64,000 bases of DNA, from positions 1 through 64,000 of the forward strand of contig JAJCYI010000198.1 in the NCBI GenBank assembly GCA_029263015.1, given 5' to 3'. The translations under genes and the position numbers were made by a program. The stretch is from Saprospiraceae bacterium (lineage in GTDB: Bacteria > Bacteroidota > Bacteroidia > Chitinophagales > Saprospiraceae). Under the pieces are notes generated by a model, which ran no database searches, was not told the DNA's origin, and saw only the letters and a list, made by a program, of their open reading frames with translations. Of this stretch, positions 36,689 to 46,828 are shown piece by piece (within the stretch, counting starts at the first letter, position 1; the number at the start of each line of letters is the position of its first letter).

Positions 36689-39600
36689 TTAAGGTGTTCT
36701 CACCAAATCCGTCATGTAGAAGTTGGTGAATACCTGCGGGTTATCTGGGTGCAATAGGATATTGAAGAAGATCATCAAATCAATATCGTTATTGAAACCA
36801 AGATAAATAGTGTTGCCATCCATATTGGTATCGCCCATTCGATAGCCTGTGGTAATATGGTTCAATGCACCTGTTTCATTTTCCGGATCGAGGAAGATTT
36901 CAAAGAAAATGAAATCCCTGTCGGAGTTGGCACCTTGGTAAATGATAAACTCATTTCCGTCAGCATTGCCACCCCACATCATGGTTTTTGCACCGTCATC
37001 TGACAGTTTTTGCATTTGGTCTGCAAACACAGGTGTTGTCGGATCAGTAAAATCAATATCCACAGGATTCGCTTTATCCCTGTTCAGGAGGAAAGTTCCT
37101 TCAGTCATCACACCGAAATGGTTACGGTGGCGCAAGGCAATGTAATATTCGTCTGCTTTCGCAAAGAAGACTACTGGGCTGACACCATCGAGGTCAACAA
37201 CATCACCATCTCTTTGGAGAAGTGCAGACCTTGTAATAATGCTGAAATATGGATCCGTTTTACTGCGCAGTTCGATGAACACCCAATCCACAATTGCATT
37301 TGCACCTTCCACATCCAGGATATTGGCTTCGATGGTCTCGCCGCCACCTCCAAGGTGTGTAAATGGTTTGTTGCCTAGCGTTGGTTCAAGAAGCGTGAAT
37401 GGCTCTGTCAACGGAATATACCTGTTGCCATCATCGTCGAGCGCTACACGTAAGTAATCGTGCATCAAGCCAGCCGCTTGGTCAAGTGGCCCTTGCAAAT
37501 ATGCATGAAGCTGCAAGAATACAAACGGATCTGGATCGAGGTAATCTGGTATGCCGTCTAAGTCAGTATCATCGTTGGTCAAGTCACCATCGCTATCGGT
37601 GTCTTCATTGGCAGTGAGTACGCCATCCGAATCATCATCAGGATCATTTGGATCAGACTCCCCAGTATCAATCGTACCATTCAAGTTGGCATCTTCAAAG
37701 TTATCTGGTAGGGTATCATCATCAGTGTCGGTATCAAGTGGATCCGATTCACCGTCATCCAATATTCCATCATGGTTGTCATCTTCAACGCCGTCAGGAA
37801 TACCATCTTCATCAGAGTCAGTATTCAATGGATTGGTATCGATATCTGGATTGTATTCACAATCGCCACCCGTTTCTACATTATCGGTGATGCCATCTCC
37901 ATCGCTGTCGCTATTTACATCGAAATCATCGACGTCATCATTGTCAGCGACACCATCACAATCATCGTCATCGTCCTCACTGTTGATTAAGCCATCGTTA
38001 TCGAAGTCACAAACACCAACTGTAAAGACTGGTACACATGGGTCAGCATCGTCAAGGTCGAAAAGTGGATCGCCAGGAAGAACATTTCCAATGTAACCAT
38101 CGCCATCAAAATCCTGACCGTTACAAGCAGCACTCATGTTATCGGGATCACAAGGGTCAAGTGGATCTGAGCCACCAGTTGTTTCATCAAGATCGGTGAT
38201 GCCATCAAGATCGCTATCAGAGTTTGGATCGCAATCGTCTGCATCGTCATTATCAGCAACGCCGTCATTGTCGTCGTCCAAATCCTGGTTGTTCATTTCA
38301 CCGTCTTGATCGCAATCACAGGTTCCGAATGTGGAGATCGGGTCGCACTGGTTGAGTGCGTCAGATCCACCAGCACATTCCTCAGCATCGGTCAAGCCGT
38401 CGCTATCGGAATCGCTATCAGGATCGAATGGGTTCACATCGTCCAGGTCAGCCAAACAATCACCGTCGTCATCTTCATCCACTTCGTTTACTTGTCCATC
38501 TTGGTCAAGATCACATGCACCCACTGTATTGTCTGGCACACATGCATCATTGTCGTCAGGATCAAAAAACGGATCGCTAGGAGCTAAATTGGAGGAGTAG
38601 CCATCACCGTCGTTATCGGAATTCACGCATGCGTCTGAATTTTCGTTCGGATCGCAAGGATCAAGTGGGTCACTACCATTTGTTGTTTCATCAAGATCAG
38701 AAATTTCATCATTGTCGGAGTCGCTGTTAGGGTCACAAGGATCAGCATCAAAGCCATCCACTACCCCATCGTTGTCATCATCATCTTCCTCACCGTTGAG
38801 TGTGCCGTCGCCGTCGCAATCACAGAAGTCAGCTCCCGTATTCGGATCACATTGATCCAACGGATCTGAACCAAGGTCACATTCTTCGGCATCGGTAAGG
38901 CCATCTTCATCAGAGTCGCTATCTGGATTGAAATTTTCCAAATCGTTGCCGTCAGCCACACAGTCACCATCGTCATCATCGTCAACAGCATTCGATAAAC
39001 CATCCCCATCCCAATCGCAATCGCCCAATGTATTATCAGGATCACAAGTATTCAAAGGATCGGAACCTTGATCTGTTTCAACCATGTCGAGGATTCCATC
39101 ACCATCAGTGTCAGTATTTGGATCACATTCGTCAATATCTGATTCATCAGCAACGCCATCTCCGTCGTTGTCAGCATCGAAGTTGTTGTTGACACCATCC
39201 TGATCCATATCACATGGACCAACACAGACATCAGGATTACATGGGTCAGCACCATCAGGATCGTAGTTGTTTTCACCTGGTTCTACATCTTCAAAGTAAC
39301 CATCGCCATCTGCGTCAAGAATACCCGTGCATCCGAATATTGGCTGTGCCACAGGGTCACATGGGTCGAGTGGGCCACTACCTCCATTTGTTTCATCAAT
39401 ATCGGTAAAACCGTCATTGTCTGAATCAGAATTCGGATTATATGGACCACTGTCATCTGTGTCGTTTACACCATCACCATCGTCATCAGCGTCTTCATCA
39501 TTTATGCTGCCATCTTGATCGAAGTCACAGGTGCCGACAGTAGGTTCAGGAACACACGCATCATTATCATCAGGATCATAAGCTGGACTGGTCAGATCAA

Positions 39601-42600
39601 CATCTGCGAAATAACCATCATTGTCATCATCCACGTCACCACTAATACATGCTGGATTTCCAACATCAGGGTCACATGGGTTGAGCGGATTAGAACCGTT
39701 CGTTGTTTCATCAATATCTGAAATGCCATCTTCATCAGAATCGCTGTCAGGGTTGAATTGATCTGAATCAGGGCCATCGTTCACGCCGTCATTGTCATCA
39801 TCTTCATCCACTTCATTTGCAGCGCCATCACTATCGAAATCGCATTGGCCATCAGTTGCATTTGGATCACACTCGTCCAATGGATCGCTTTCGCCATCGT
39901 CGAGCGTCCCATTTTGGTTGGCATCTTCAACGCCATCTTCAAATCCATCGCCATCCGTATCTACTTTAAGTGGGTCGGTTTCACCGTCATTGATAGAACC
40001 ATTATGGTTGGCATCTTCAATGCCATCTTCGATTCCATCATCATCAGTATCAACATCCAATGGATCGGTATCAAGACCAACTTCGTATACTCCATTCTGT
40101 CCAGTTTCTACATCGTCGGTAATTCCATCGCTATCGCTATCGCTGTTTTTGTCAAATGGATCAACATCATCAACGTCTTTCACACCGTCGTTGTCATCAT
40201 CCAAATCATCTCCATTTGGAATTCCATCTTCATCGAAATCACACGCATCAACCGTATGTGAAGGCACACATGGATTAGCATCATCTTCATCAAAATCAGG
40301 ATGTAAATCAGGATAGTTTGATACAAATCCATCACCATCTTCATCCATTGGGACACAAAGAGCAGCGTCCACATTAGGATCGCAAGGGTTCAATGGATCG
40401 GAGCCATTGTCTTTTTCGTCAATGTCCGAAACTGCATCGCCGTCCGAATCACTATTTGGATCACAAACATCGGCATCGAGCTCATCTGGCACGCCATCGT
40501 TGTCATCATCGGTGTCTATGTCGTTGGCCAAGAAGTCGCCATCGCAATCGCAACTAGGCAGGGTGTTGATCGGGTCGCAAAGGTCGAGCGGATCACTTTC
40601 GCCAGCGTCCACCATACCATTGTGGTTGGCATCTTCAACCCCGTCTTCAATGCCATCGCCATCTGTATCAACGACAAGCGGATTGGTTTCGGTCGGGTCT
40701 TGCTGCCCATTGTGGTTGGCATCTTCAACTCCATCTTCTATACCATCGCCATCGGTATCTGCCAACAACGGGTTGGTGTCTTCATCTTGGTTGTATTGTT
40801 GGTCGCCGTTGGTTTCCACAATATCCAATATTCCGTCACCGTCCGTATCCGTTTGATTGTCAAAAGGATCAATGTCGTCACCATCCACCACGCCATCGCC
40901 ATCATCGTCTGCGTCCTCAGAGTTTACCTTTCCATCACTGTCGAAATCACACGCACCTACCGTATTATCTGGGATACAAGGATCTTCATCATCTGGATCA
41001 TAAGCAATGTCATTTACAGGAATGTTGGTTGCGAAACCGTCATCGTCAAGGTCAATAAGTGTACAATTTGGCGAAGCCGGATTCGGATCACAAGCGTTCA
41101 AAGGATTTGAACCATTATTGGTTTCACTAATATCCGTTAAGCCATCATTGTCGCTATCACTATTTGGATTGAATGGGTTTGCATCGTTGTTGTCTTCCAC
41201 GCCATCGGCGTCGTCATCCAGGTCTGCATCATTTATTTCACCATCATTGTCAAAATCGCAAGATCCAAAAGTTGCATCTGGATCACATAAGTCCAGGGGA
41301 TTGCTTTCGTTGCCGTCCACAACACCATTCTGATTGGCATCCTCTACGCCATCGCCAATATTATCATCATCAGAATCGGAATCAAGTGGATCTGTCTCTC
41401 CTCCATCCATGCCGCCATTTTGGTTGGCATCCTCCACACCATCATTGATGCCATCGTTGTCGCTGTCCTCATCCAAAGGATTTGTATCAACGCCAGCAGT
41501 AAAAGCACCATCACCACCAGTTTCTACAATGTCGGTAATGCCATCATTGTCGCTGTCACTATTTGGATCGAATGGATCAACATCGTTCACATCTTTCACC
41601 CCGTCGCCATCGTCATCATTGTCAACACTGTTAATCGTTCCATCACTATCAAAATCGCAGACACCCACAGTAAAATCAGGAATACATGGAATGGTATCGT
41701 TCGGATCGAATTCAGGAGCATCGGGTGAGAAGTTAGCATAATAGCCATCTCCATCCAGATCGGTTCCACTACAAGCAACGGTATTGGAATTAGGATCACA
41801 TGGGTCAAGCGGATCACTATCCACTCCTTCGTCGTAAATGCCATCGCCACCCGTCTCATCGGTGTCTGTTATACCATCGTTATCCGAATCACTGTTTGGA
41901 TCGTAAGGGTTCACATCATCAACATCGGCCACACCATCTCCATCATCATCAAAGTCACTGCCGTTGACCGGGCCGTCCCCATCAAAATCACAGTTGTCAG
42001 ATGTATTGTCAGGAATACACGCATTAAAATCATCTGAATCAAATGATGGGTCACTTGGTGGGTAATCTGCAAAATACCCATCATTATCAATATCCGTTGG
42101 GAAACATTCCCCTGGGAAATTTGTGTATGGATCACATTTATCAGTTGGATCAGACTCGGTCGGGTCCTCCACACCGTTGTGGTTGGCATCTTCGATACCA
42201 TCATTGATACTATCGTCATCTGTGTCCACATCGAGTGGGTTCATTTCGCCAATATCGTAATCACCATCTTTATCGGTATCTTCATCTCCATCTGATACAC
42301 CGTCATTGTCCGTATCAGGATCAAGCGGATGTGTATCGATTCCGTTATTGTATTCTCCGTCCCCACCAGTTTCATTATTATCGGTCAGGCCATCGCCATC
42401 ACTGTCACTGTCAACATTATAGTCATCTACGTCCTGGTTGTCGTTTACCCCATCGTCATCGTCATCGAGGTCGTCCTGGTTGATGATGCCGTCACCATCG
42501 AAATCGCAGGTCGGTGCAGAAATGGAAGGGATGCAAGGCTTGTCATCATCTGGGTCGAAAAGCGGATCGTCCGGCAATAAATCCAAATAATAGCCATCGT

Positions 42601-45265
42601 TGTCATTATCCGTATTTTCACATTGAACGCCATTTGAAAATGGGTTACAAGGATCAAGTGGGTCAGATTCACCAAAATCTATGACGCCATTATGGTTGGC
42701 ATCTTCTTCACCATCAGTTAACAAGTCACCATCCGTGTTCGGATTTACAGGATCCGTTTCATCACTGTCGTGGTTGCCATCGAAGTCCTTGTCTTCTACC
42801 CCGTCTTTTATTCCATCATCATCAGTATCGTTGTCCAAAGGATTTGTATCAATGCCGGCGTTGTACTCGCTGTCACCGCCAGTTTCCACATTATCAACAA
42901 TGCCATCTTCATCAGAGTCGGACTCAGGGTCGAACGGGTCAATGTCACTGTTATCATCCACGCCATCATTATCATCATCATCATCCACTTCGTTCAATAT
43001 GCCATCGCCATCAAAATCGCAGAAACCAAGTGAAACGTTAGGGTCGCATTTATCCAAAGGATCACTTTCCCCTACATTTACTTGCCCATTGTGGTTGGCA
43101 TCTTCACTTCCGTCAGATATTCCATCACCATCTGTATCAGCCGACAATGCATTGGTTTCACCATTATCGAGATCACCGTTGTGATTGGCATCTTCGATAC
43201 CGTCAGGCAAGAGATCGCCATCTGTATCATCGTTCACAGGGTTCGTGTCAGTACCTGGATTATAGGTTCCATCACCTCCTGTTTCCACAAAATCAGAAAT
43301 GCCATCGCCATCGCTATCGCTATCTGGATTGAAATTTTCTGCATCGTATAAATCTGACACCCCGTCGCCATCGTCATCAGAGTCCAGTCCGTTAACTAAC
43401 CCATCCATATCAAAATCACATGTGTTGGACGAAACAGTCGGAATACATGGATCATCGTCGTCAGGATCAAATTTTGCATGGCTCTCAGGGTAGTTCCCGA
43501 AAAACAAATCGCCATCATTATCTACTTCGATACATGCCGCAACATTTGGATTTGGATCACAAGCATTCAATGGATCGCTATCTACGTTTGGATCGTAGTT
43601 GCCATCATTGCCTGTTTCATTATCATCGGAAACCAAATCACCATCACTATCGCTTTCTAGGTTGAAGTCGTTCACATCATCATCATCAGCGACCCCATCA
43701 TTGTCATCATCATCATCATTGGCATTCAACTGGCCATCGCCGTCGAAATCGCAGGAACCAAAGACTGCGTTAGGGCTGCAAATATCCAGTGGGTCACTTT
43801 CACCGTTATCCTGCATACCGTTTTGGTTTGCATCTTCTTCCCCATCAGGAATACCATCTCCATCAGTGTCCGCCATCAATGGGTTCATTTCCGTTAGGCC
43901 CAATTCACCATCTTGGTCAAGGTCTTCTACGCCATCAGGAATATTATCATTGTCAGTATCCGCATCCAAAGGATTAGTATCTACACCATTATTATAGATG
44001 CCGTCTCCTCCAGTTTCTATCATATCTGAAATCCCATCTTCATCAGAATCACTATCTGGATTACAGCTATCGATGTCCTGTAAATCAGGTACACCATCGC
44101 CATCATCGTCAAAATCATCTTTATTGGGAAACAAATCACCGTCAAAATCGCAGAGCTGCGAACAATCGTCTGGGTTGCAGGGATCGCTGTCATCAGGATC
44201 GAATTCAGCGCCTGGTGCATCTGGATAGTACCCATCACCATCATCATCCGTAGCGCCACAAGCAGTGGTAGCTACACTAGGGTCACAAGGGTCAAGGGGA
44301 TCACTATCGCTACCAGGGTTGTACTCGCCGTCATTGCCGTTTTCATCATCATCACTAACTCCGTCATTGTCAGAATCACTGTCTTTATTGAAATCATCAA
44401 CATCATCGGCATCGGCCACACCATCGGCATCATCGTCATCATCTTGGTCGTTTATGATGCCATCTCCATCAAAATCACAATCTCCAAAAGTTGCCACAGG
44501 GTCACAAAGTTCGGTAGGGTCAGATTCACCTAAGTCAACTGCTCCATTCTGATTGGCGTCTTCTACACCATCTTCCAAACCATCACCGTCCGTGTCAGCA
44601 TTTCCTGGATCAGTTTCACCAGGATCGACTTCTCCGTTTACATTACTGTCCTCAATGATGTCAATCAGGCCATCACCATCGCTATCTTCACAACCAGAAG
44701 CAGTAGTACCATAGGTTTCAGAAAAGAAATAAAACCCCAATGGAAAAACCCCAATGTCAATGACGCTTACATCATTGCCGGGGTTAGACCCCATAGAGTT
44801 TGGCAACTGAGCAAAAGGATCGTTGAAGTTATCAATCAGCATAACTTCTCCATCACAATCTGAAGTCCGTTTGAGTGTGAACAACTTGGTTTCCTGACCT
44901 GCAACATATGGAATACCATTATCCAGAACCAAGGCTATGGATATATAATCGTAATCAGGGTTTTCAATTGGTGCAACGACAATATCTGCCGCTTGGGGAG
45001 AACCTCCCCAAACACCATTCACATCGGTAAAATTGGAATAAGTAAAACCAGTTTTGACAACCAGGGTCACTTGTGCAGTCCCTGTCAATGCCAGCGGACT
45101 TGGATCGATTGTCTCATCAGGTTGTACATAAACAGCATAGGTCACCCCGTCCTGTTCAAGTGCAATCCGTAACTGCATTTGTGCATGTAACTTGTGGCCT
45201 CCTGTTGCGAACAACAAAAGCGCCAAACAAGCAGCTTTCAATAGATAGAAGATGTTGAGCTTCAT
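36689..45265 (-). CDS. Giant Asp-rich surface protein with thrombospondin type 3-like repeats
   Basis: A 2858-residue protein with a signal peptide (to about residue 29). Residues 30-190 match the beta domain of the adjacent 277-residue protein. Residues 190-2560 are about 20 modules, each with a CDxDxDG start (CDFDGDG is commonest), several DxDxDG calcium-type loops, an ETGGDG or EDANQNG segment and DPCDPN. Each module thus has a pair of Cys that could form a disulfide. The last ~290 residues are a globular domain (VDWVFIELR, YYIALRHRNHFGVMT, DTNMDGN) often seen at the end of Saprospiria-type surface proteins. No T9SS domain is obvious. It is probably a calcium-stiffened stalk or adhesin. 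Confidence 0.88.
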   Translation of the reverse strand: MKLNIFYLLKAACLALLLFATGGHKLHAQMQLRIALEQDGVTYAVYVQPDETIDPSPLALTGTAQVTLVVKTGFTYSNFTDVNGVWGGSPQAADIVVAPIENPDYDYISIALVLDNGIPYVAGQETKLFTLKRTSDCDGEVMLIDNFNDPFAQLPNSMGSNPGNDVSVIDIGVFPLGFYFFSETYGTTASGCEDSDGDGLIDIIEDSNVNGEVDPGETDPGNADTDGDGLEDGVEDANQNGAVDLGESDPTELCDPVATFGDCDFDGDGIINDQDDDDDADGVADADDVDDFNKDSDSDNDGVSDDDENGNDGEYNPGSDSDPLDPCDPSVATTACGATDDDGDGYYPDAPGAEFDPDDSDPCNPDDCSQLCDFDGDLFPNKDDFDDDGDGVPDLQDIDSCNPDSDSDEDGISDMIETGGDGIYNNGVDTNPLDADTDNDNIPDGVEDLDQDGELGLTEMNPLMADTDGDGIPDGEEDANQNGMQDNGESDPLDICSPNAVFGSCDFDGDGQLNANDDDDDNDGVADDDDVNDFNLESDSDGDLVSDDNETGNDGNYDPNVDSDPLNACDPNPNVAACIEVDNDGDLFFGNYPESHAKFDPDDDDPCIPTVSSNTCDFDMDGLVNGLDSDDDGDGVSDLYDAENFNPDSDSDGDGISDFVETGGDGTYNPGTDTNPVNDDTDGDLLPDGIEDANHNGDLDNGETNALSADTDGDGISDGSEDANHNGQVNVGESDPLDKCDPNVSLGFCDFDGDGILNEVDDDDDNDGVDDNSDIDPFDPESDSDEDGIVDNVETGGDSEYNAGIDTNPLDNDTDDDGIKDGVEDKDFDGNHDSDETDPVNPNTDGDLLTDGEEDANHNGVIDFGESDPLDPCNPFSNGVQCENTDNDNDGYYLDLLPDDPLFDPDDDKPCIPSISAPTCDFDGDGIINQDDLDDDDDGVNDNQDVDDYNVDSDSDGDGLTDNNETGGDGEYNNGIDTHPLDPDTDNDGVSDGDEDTDKDGDYDIGEMNPLDVDTDDDSINDGIEDANHNGVEDPTESDPTDKCDPYTNFPGECFPTDIDNDGYFADYPPSDPSFDSDDFNACIPDNTSDNCDFDGDGPVNGSDFDDDGDGVADVDDVNPYDPNSDSDNDGITDTDETGGDGIYDEGVDSDPLDPCDPNSNTVACSGTDLDGDGYYANFSPDAPEFDPNDTIPCIPDFTVGVCDFDSDGTINSVDNDDDGDGVKDVNDVDPFDPNSDSDNDGITDIVETGGDGAFTAGVDTNPLDEDSDNDGINDGVEDANQNGGMDGGETDPLDSDSDDDNIGDGVEDANQNGVVDGNESNPLDLCDPDATFGSCDFDNDGEINDADLDDDADGVEDNNDANPFNPNSDSDNDGLTDISETNNGSNPLNACDPNPASPNCTLIDLDDDGFATNIPVNDIAYDPDDEDPCIPDNTVGACDFDSDGKVNSEDADDDGDGVVDGDDIDPFDNQTDTDGDGILDIVETNGDQQYNQDEDTNPLLADTDGDGIEDGVEDANHNGQQDPTETNPLVVDTDGDGIEDGVEDANHNGMVDAGESDPLDLCDPINTLPSCDCDGDFLANDIDTDDDNDGVPDELDADVCDPNSDSDGDAVSDIDEKDNGSDPLNPCDPNVDAALCVPMDEDGDGFVSNYPDLHPDFDEDDANPCVPSHTVDACDFDEDGIPNGDDLDDDNDGVKDVDDVDPFDKNSDSDSDGITDDVETGQNGVYEVGLDTDPLDVDTDDDGIEDGIEDANHNGSINDGETDPLKVDTDGDGFEDGVEDANQNGTLDDGESDPLDECDPNATDGQCDFDSDGAANEVDEDDDNDGVNDGPDSDQFNPDSDSDEDGISDIDETTNGSNPLNPCDPDVGNPACISGDVDDDNDGYFADVDLTSPAYDPDDNDACVPEPTVGTCDFDQDGSINDEDADDDGDGVNDTDDSGPYNPNSDSDNDGFTDIDETNGGSGPLDPCDPVAQPIFGCTGILDADGDGYFEDVEPGENNYDPDGADPCNPDVCVGPCDMDQDGVNNNFDADNDGDGVADESDIDECDPNTDTDGDGILDMVETDQGSDPLNTCDPDNTLGDCDWDGDGLSNAVDDDDDGDCVADGNDLENFNPDSDSDEDGLTDAEECDLGSDPLDQCDPNTGADFCDCDGDGTLNGEEDDDDNDGVVDGFDADPCDPNSDSDNDEISDLDETTNGSDPLDPCDPNENSDACVNSDNDGDGYSSNLAPSDPFFDPDDNDACVPDNTVGACDLDQDGQVNEVDEDDDGDCLADLDDVNPFDPDSDSDSDGLTDAEECAGGSDALNQCDPISTFGTCDCDQDGEMNNQDLDDDNDGVADNDDADDCDPNSDSDLDGITDLDETTGGSDPLDPCDPDNMSAACNGQDFDGDGYIGNVLPGDPLFDLDDADPCVPVFTVGVCDFDNDGLINSEDDDDDCDGVADNDDVDDFDVNSDSDGDGITDNVETGGDCEYNPDIDTNPLNTDSDEDGIPDGVEDDNHDGILDDGESDPLDTDTDDDTLPDNFEDANLNGTIDTGESDPNDPDDDSDGVLTANEDTDSDGDLTNDDTDLDGIPDYLDPDPFVFLQLHAYLQGPLDQAAGLMHDYLRVALDDDGNRYIPLTEPFTLLEPTLGNKPFTHLGGGGETIEANILDVEGANAIVDWVFIELRSKTDPYFSIITRSALLQRDGDVVDLDGVSPVVFFAKADEYYIALRHRNHFGVMTEGTFLLNRDKANPVDIDFTDPTTPVFADQMQKLSDDGAKTMMWGGNADGNEFIIYQGANSDRDFIFFEIFLDPENETGALNHITTGYRMGDTNMDGNTIYLGFNNDIDLMIFFNILLHPDNPQVFTNFYMTDLVRTP

Positions 45266-45318
45266 AGTTAATGTAATTTAAATGAAAGGGTCCTTAAGAC
45301 ATTTTGAGGATCATTCAA

Positions 45319-45388
45319 ACAAGCCTTAATGGCTTGTTCAAGTCAATGGCGAACTTGGACAGGAGCTCAGTCCTGCAAGGCCATTGAC
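45319..45388. repeat. Two nested hairpins upstream of the giant gene
   Basis: CAAGCC/GGCTTG (45320-45336) forms a short hairpin. GTCAATGGC (45342-45350) and GCCATTGAC (45380-45388) enclose an inner AGGA/TCCT stem. A T7 run follows on the plus strand. The location, 55-125 bp before the giant gene's ATG, suits a leader structure or a terminator. Apart from this and the dyads at 45782, region 45266-45925 shows no feature. Confidence 0.55.
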
Positions 45389-45781
45389 GTATTTTTTTGT
45401 GTACAAAAAACTGACTGGTAGGAAATTTTTACCGGAAGGTGACGATGGTATCCAGACATGCGGGATACGCGGGATGGTGTTTGCCAATAAGTGTAAAATA
45501 ATTCCATGTTCATCAAGTTTTTGCTCTATGTTTCAATAAAAACGCTAATCGAATTAAAAGGAAGAGTGAGACCTGTTTCAGGTCGGGGAGGGTAACATCA
45601 ATAAATAATGAGGGGGAATCTAAAGAGGGATATTCTGGAGAACAAAATCAAATACCATACCAAAGGCCTAAAAAAGTTGGTCAGGTGAATTGAAAACCAA
45701 AAACACTTAGAGGCGATGGAATAACCATTAGACAAGAACAGTGTTTCCGGATCTCTTACACTTTGACGCTGACTTTGAAAA

Positions 45782-45816
45782 TGACAAAAGTCACCAAGCG
45801 TGATTGATTTTTGTCA
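45782..45816 (+). promoter_or_regulatory. Pair of FNR-like dyads before the Crp/Fnr gene
   Basis: TGACAAAAGTCA (45782-45793) and TGATTTTTGTCA (45805-45816) both fit TGAY-N4-RTCA, close to the FNR box TTGAT-N4-ATCAA. Their centres are 23 bp apart. They lie 110-145 bp before the regulator's ATG, so autoregulation is likely. Confidence 0.6.
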
Positions 45817-45925
45817 CCGTACCTAGATTTCCACTCTTCTATTTTTAGGAAATTTTTGACAACTATTTAGTTCCGTAAAGGATCAATTGAAAATTGAAAT
45901 TAGGCTATTCCCAACCATCACACTT

Positions 45926-46663
45926 ATGTCTGTTTTCCAAAATAATTGCGCTGCCTTTCTAAATCCAGAAAGCAATAGCTGTATGAATTGTCGCAAGAAA
46001 ACCCAATCCCTTTTAGCCGATTTGAGCAGGGATGAGCTGGCAGCTTTGGAAGAAAAGAGGTATGTGGTTGACTTCAAGGCAGGGGAAACCATTTGCAAAG
46101 AAGGAACTAAACCACTGGGGTTACTCTGTCTGAACAAAGGAAAAGTAAAAATCACCAGGATGGGGCTAAATGGCAATGAACAAATAATGGCATTGAAAAA
46201 GCCGGTAGATTTTCTTGGTTTCCGAGCATTGATGAGTGGAAAAAGGTATATGACTTCTGCCTTTGCGCTTGAAAATTCTTCCATCTGCGTCGTTGACAAA
46301 AATGATTTTTTTAAAGTAATCGGAGGCAACAGCCAATTTGCTTTTAAAATCATCCGCTTTTTTGCGGATGAATTGGTCGATGCTGAAAATCGGATGGCCA
46401 ACCTTACCCAAAAACATATCCGTGCCCGCCTGGCCGACGCCCTGCTGCTGACGCATGACATTTATGGCAACACGCCTGACGAAGGAATATTGAACGTTTC
46501 GTTAAAGCGGGCAGAACTGGCAGCCCTCGCCAATATGACGACTGCAAACGCCATACGTTTGCTCTCTGCTTTTTCTAAAGAAAACCTGATCGAAACCCAT
46601 CAACGAAAGATTAAAATAAATGACCTCGATGCTTTGAAGGAAATAAGTGTTTTGGGCAGGTGA
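45926..46663 (+). CDS. Crp/Fnr family transcription regulator
   Basis: A 245-residue protein from ATG 45926. An ATG at 45887 would add 13 residues; the chosen start puts the conserved part first, but either is possible. It has a cyclic-nucleotide-type beta-roll (about 30-150), a dimer helix and a C-terminal winged helix (LKRAELAALANMTTANAIRL). Cys8, Cys19, Cys22 and Cys121 resemble in number and spacing the four [4Fe-4S] ligands of FNR (20, 23, 29, 122). The recognition helix keeps the Arg but lacks the FNR Glu. It heads the nitrogen-oxide region and probably controls it. Confidence 0.88.
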   Translation: MSVFQNNCAAFLNPESNSCMNCRKKTQSLLADLSRDELAALEEKRYVVDFKAGETICKEGTKPLGLLCLNKGKVKITRMGLNGNEQIMALKKPVDFLGFRALMSGKRYMTSAFALENSSICVVDKNDFFKVIGGNSQFAFKIIRFFADELVDAENRMANLTQKHIRARLADALLLTHDIYGNTPDEGILNVSLKRAELAALANMTTANAIRLLSAFSKENLIETHQRKIKINDLDALKEISVLGR

Positions 46664-46716
46664 TGAATGCCTGGTGTGGGAGAGGGGCGGCTATAATTTA
46701 CATTTATGTTTTTGTG

Positions 46717-46827
46717 GGAAATTAGAAATTGGGGAATTGAAAAATCTCGGAAATCTGTTTTAATAATATTTCTGAAACTACCTGAGTAGTTACAAATTTT
46801 TCAATTTCTAATTTCAAAATTTCAAAA
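46717..46827. repeat. Tandem-repeat hairpin (GAAATTAGAAATTG word)
   Basis: The left arm (46717-46744) is GAAATTAGAAATTGGGGAAT; the right arm (46795-46827) is TTTTTCAATTTCTAATTTCA, complementary. It fills the space between the regulator and the SDR gene and ends at the SDR start codon (46829). Confidence 0.6.
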
Positions 46828-46828
46828 T

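Noticed and set aside
37551-38096. Long plus-strand Ser/Pro-rich frames opposite the giant gene (also at 39792, 40407, 42681, 43599 and others)
   Set aside because: They are antisense shadows of the Asp/Gly-rich repeats: GAT/GGT codons read as ATC/ACC or TCA/CCA on the other strand. They lack starts, leaders and family resemblance.
36689-45265. The tandem DNA repeats of the giant gene as a CRISPR array or satellite
   Set aside because: The reading frame is intact throughout. The repeat period is set by protein modules with diverged codons, not by identical DNA repeats with unique spacers.
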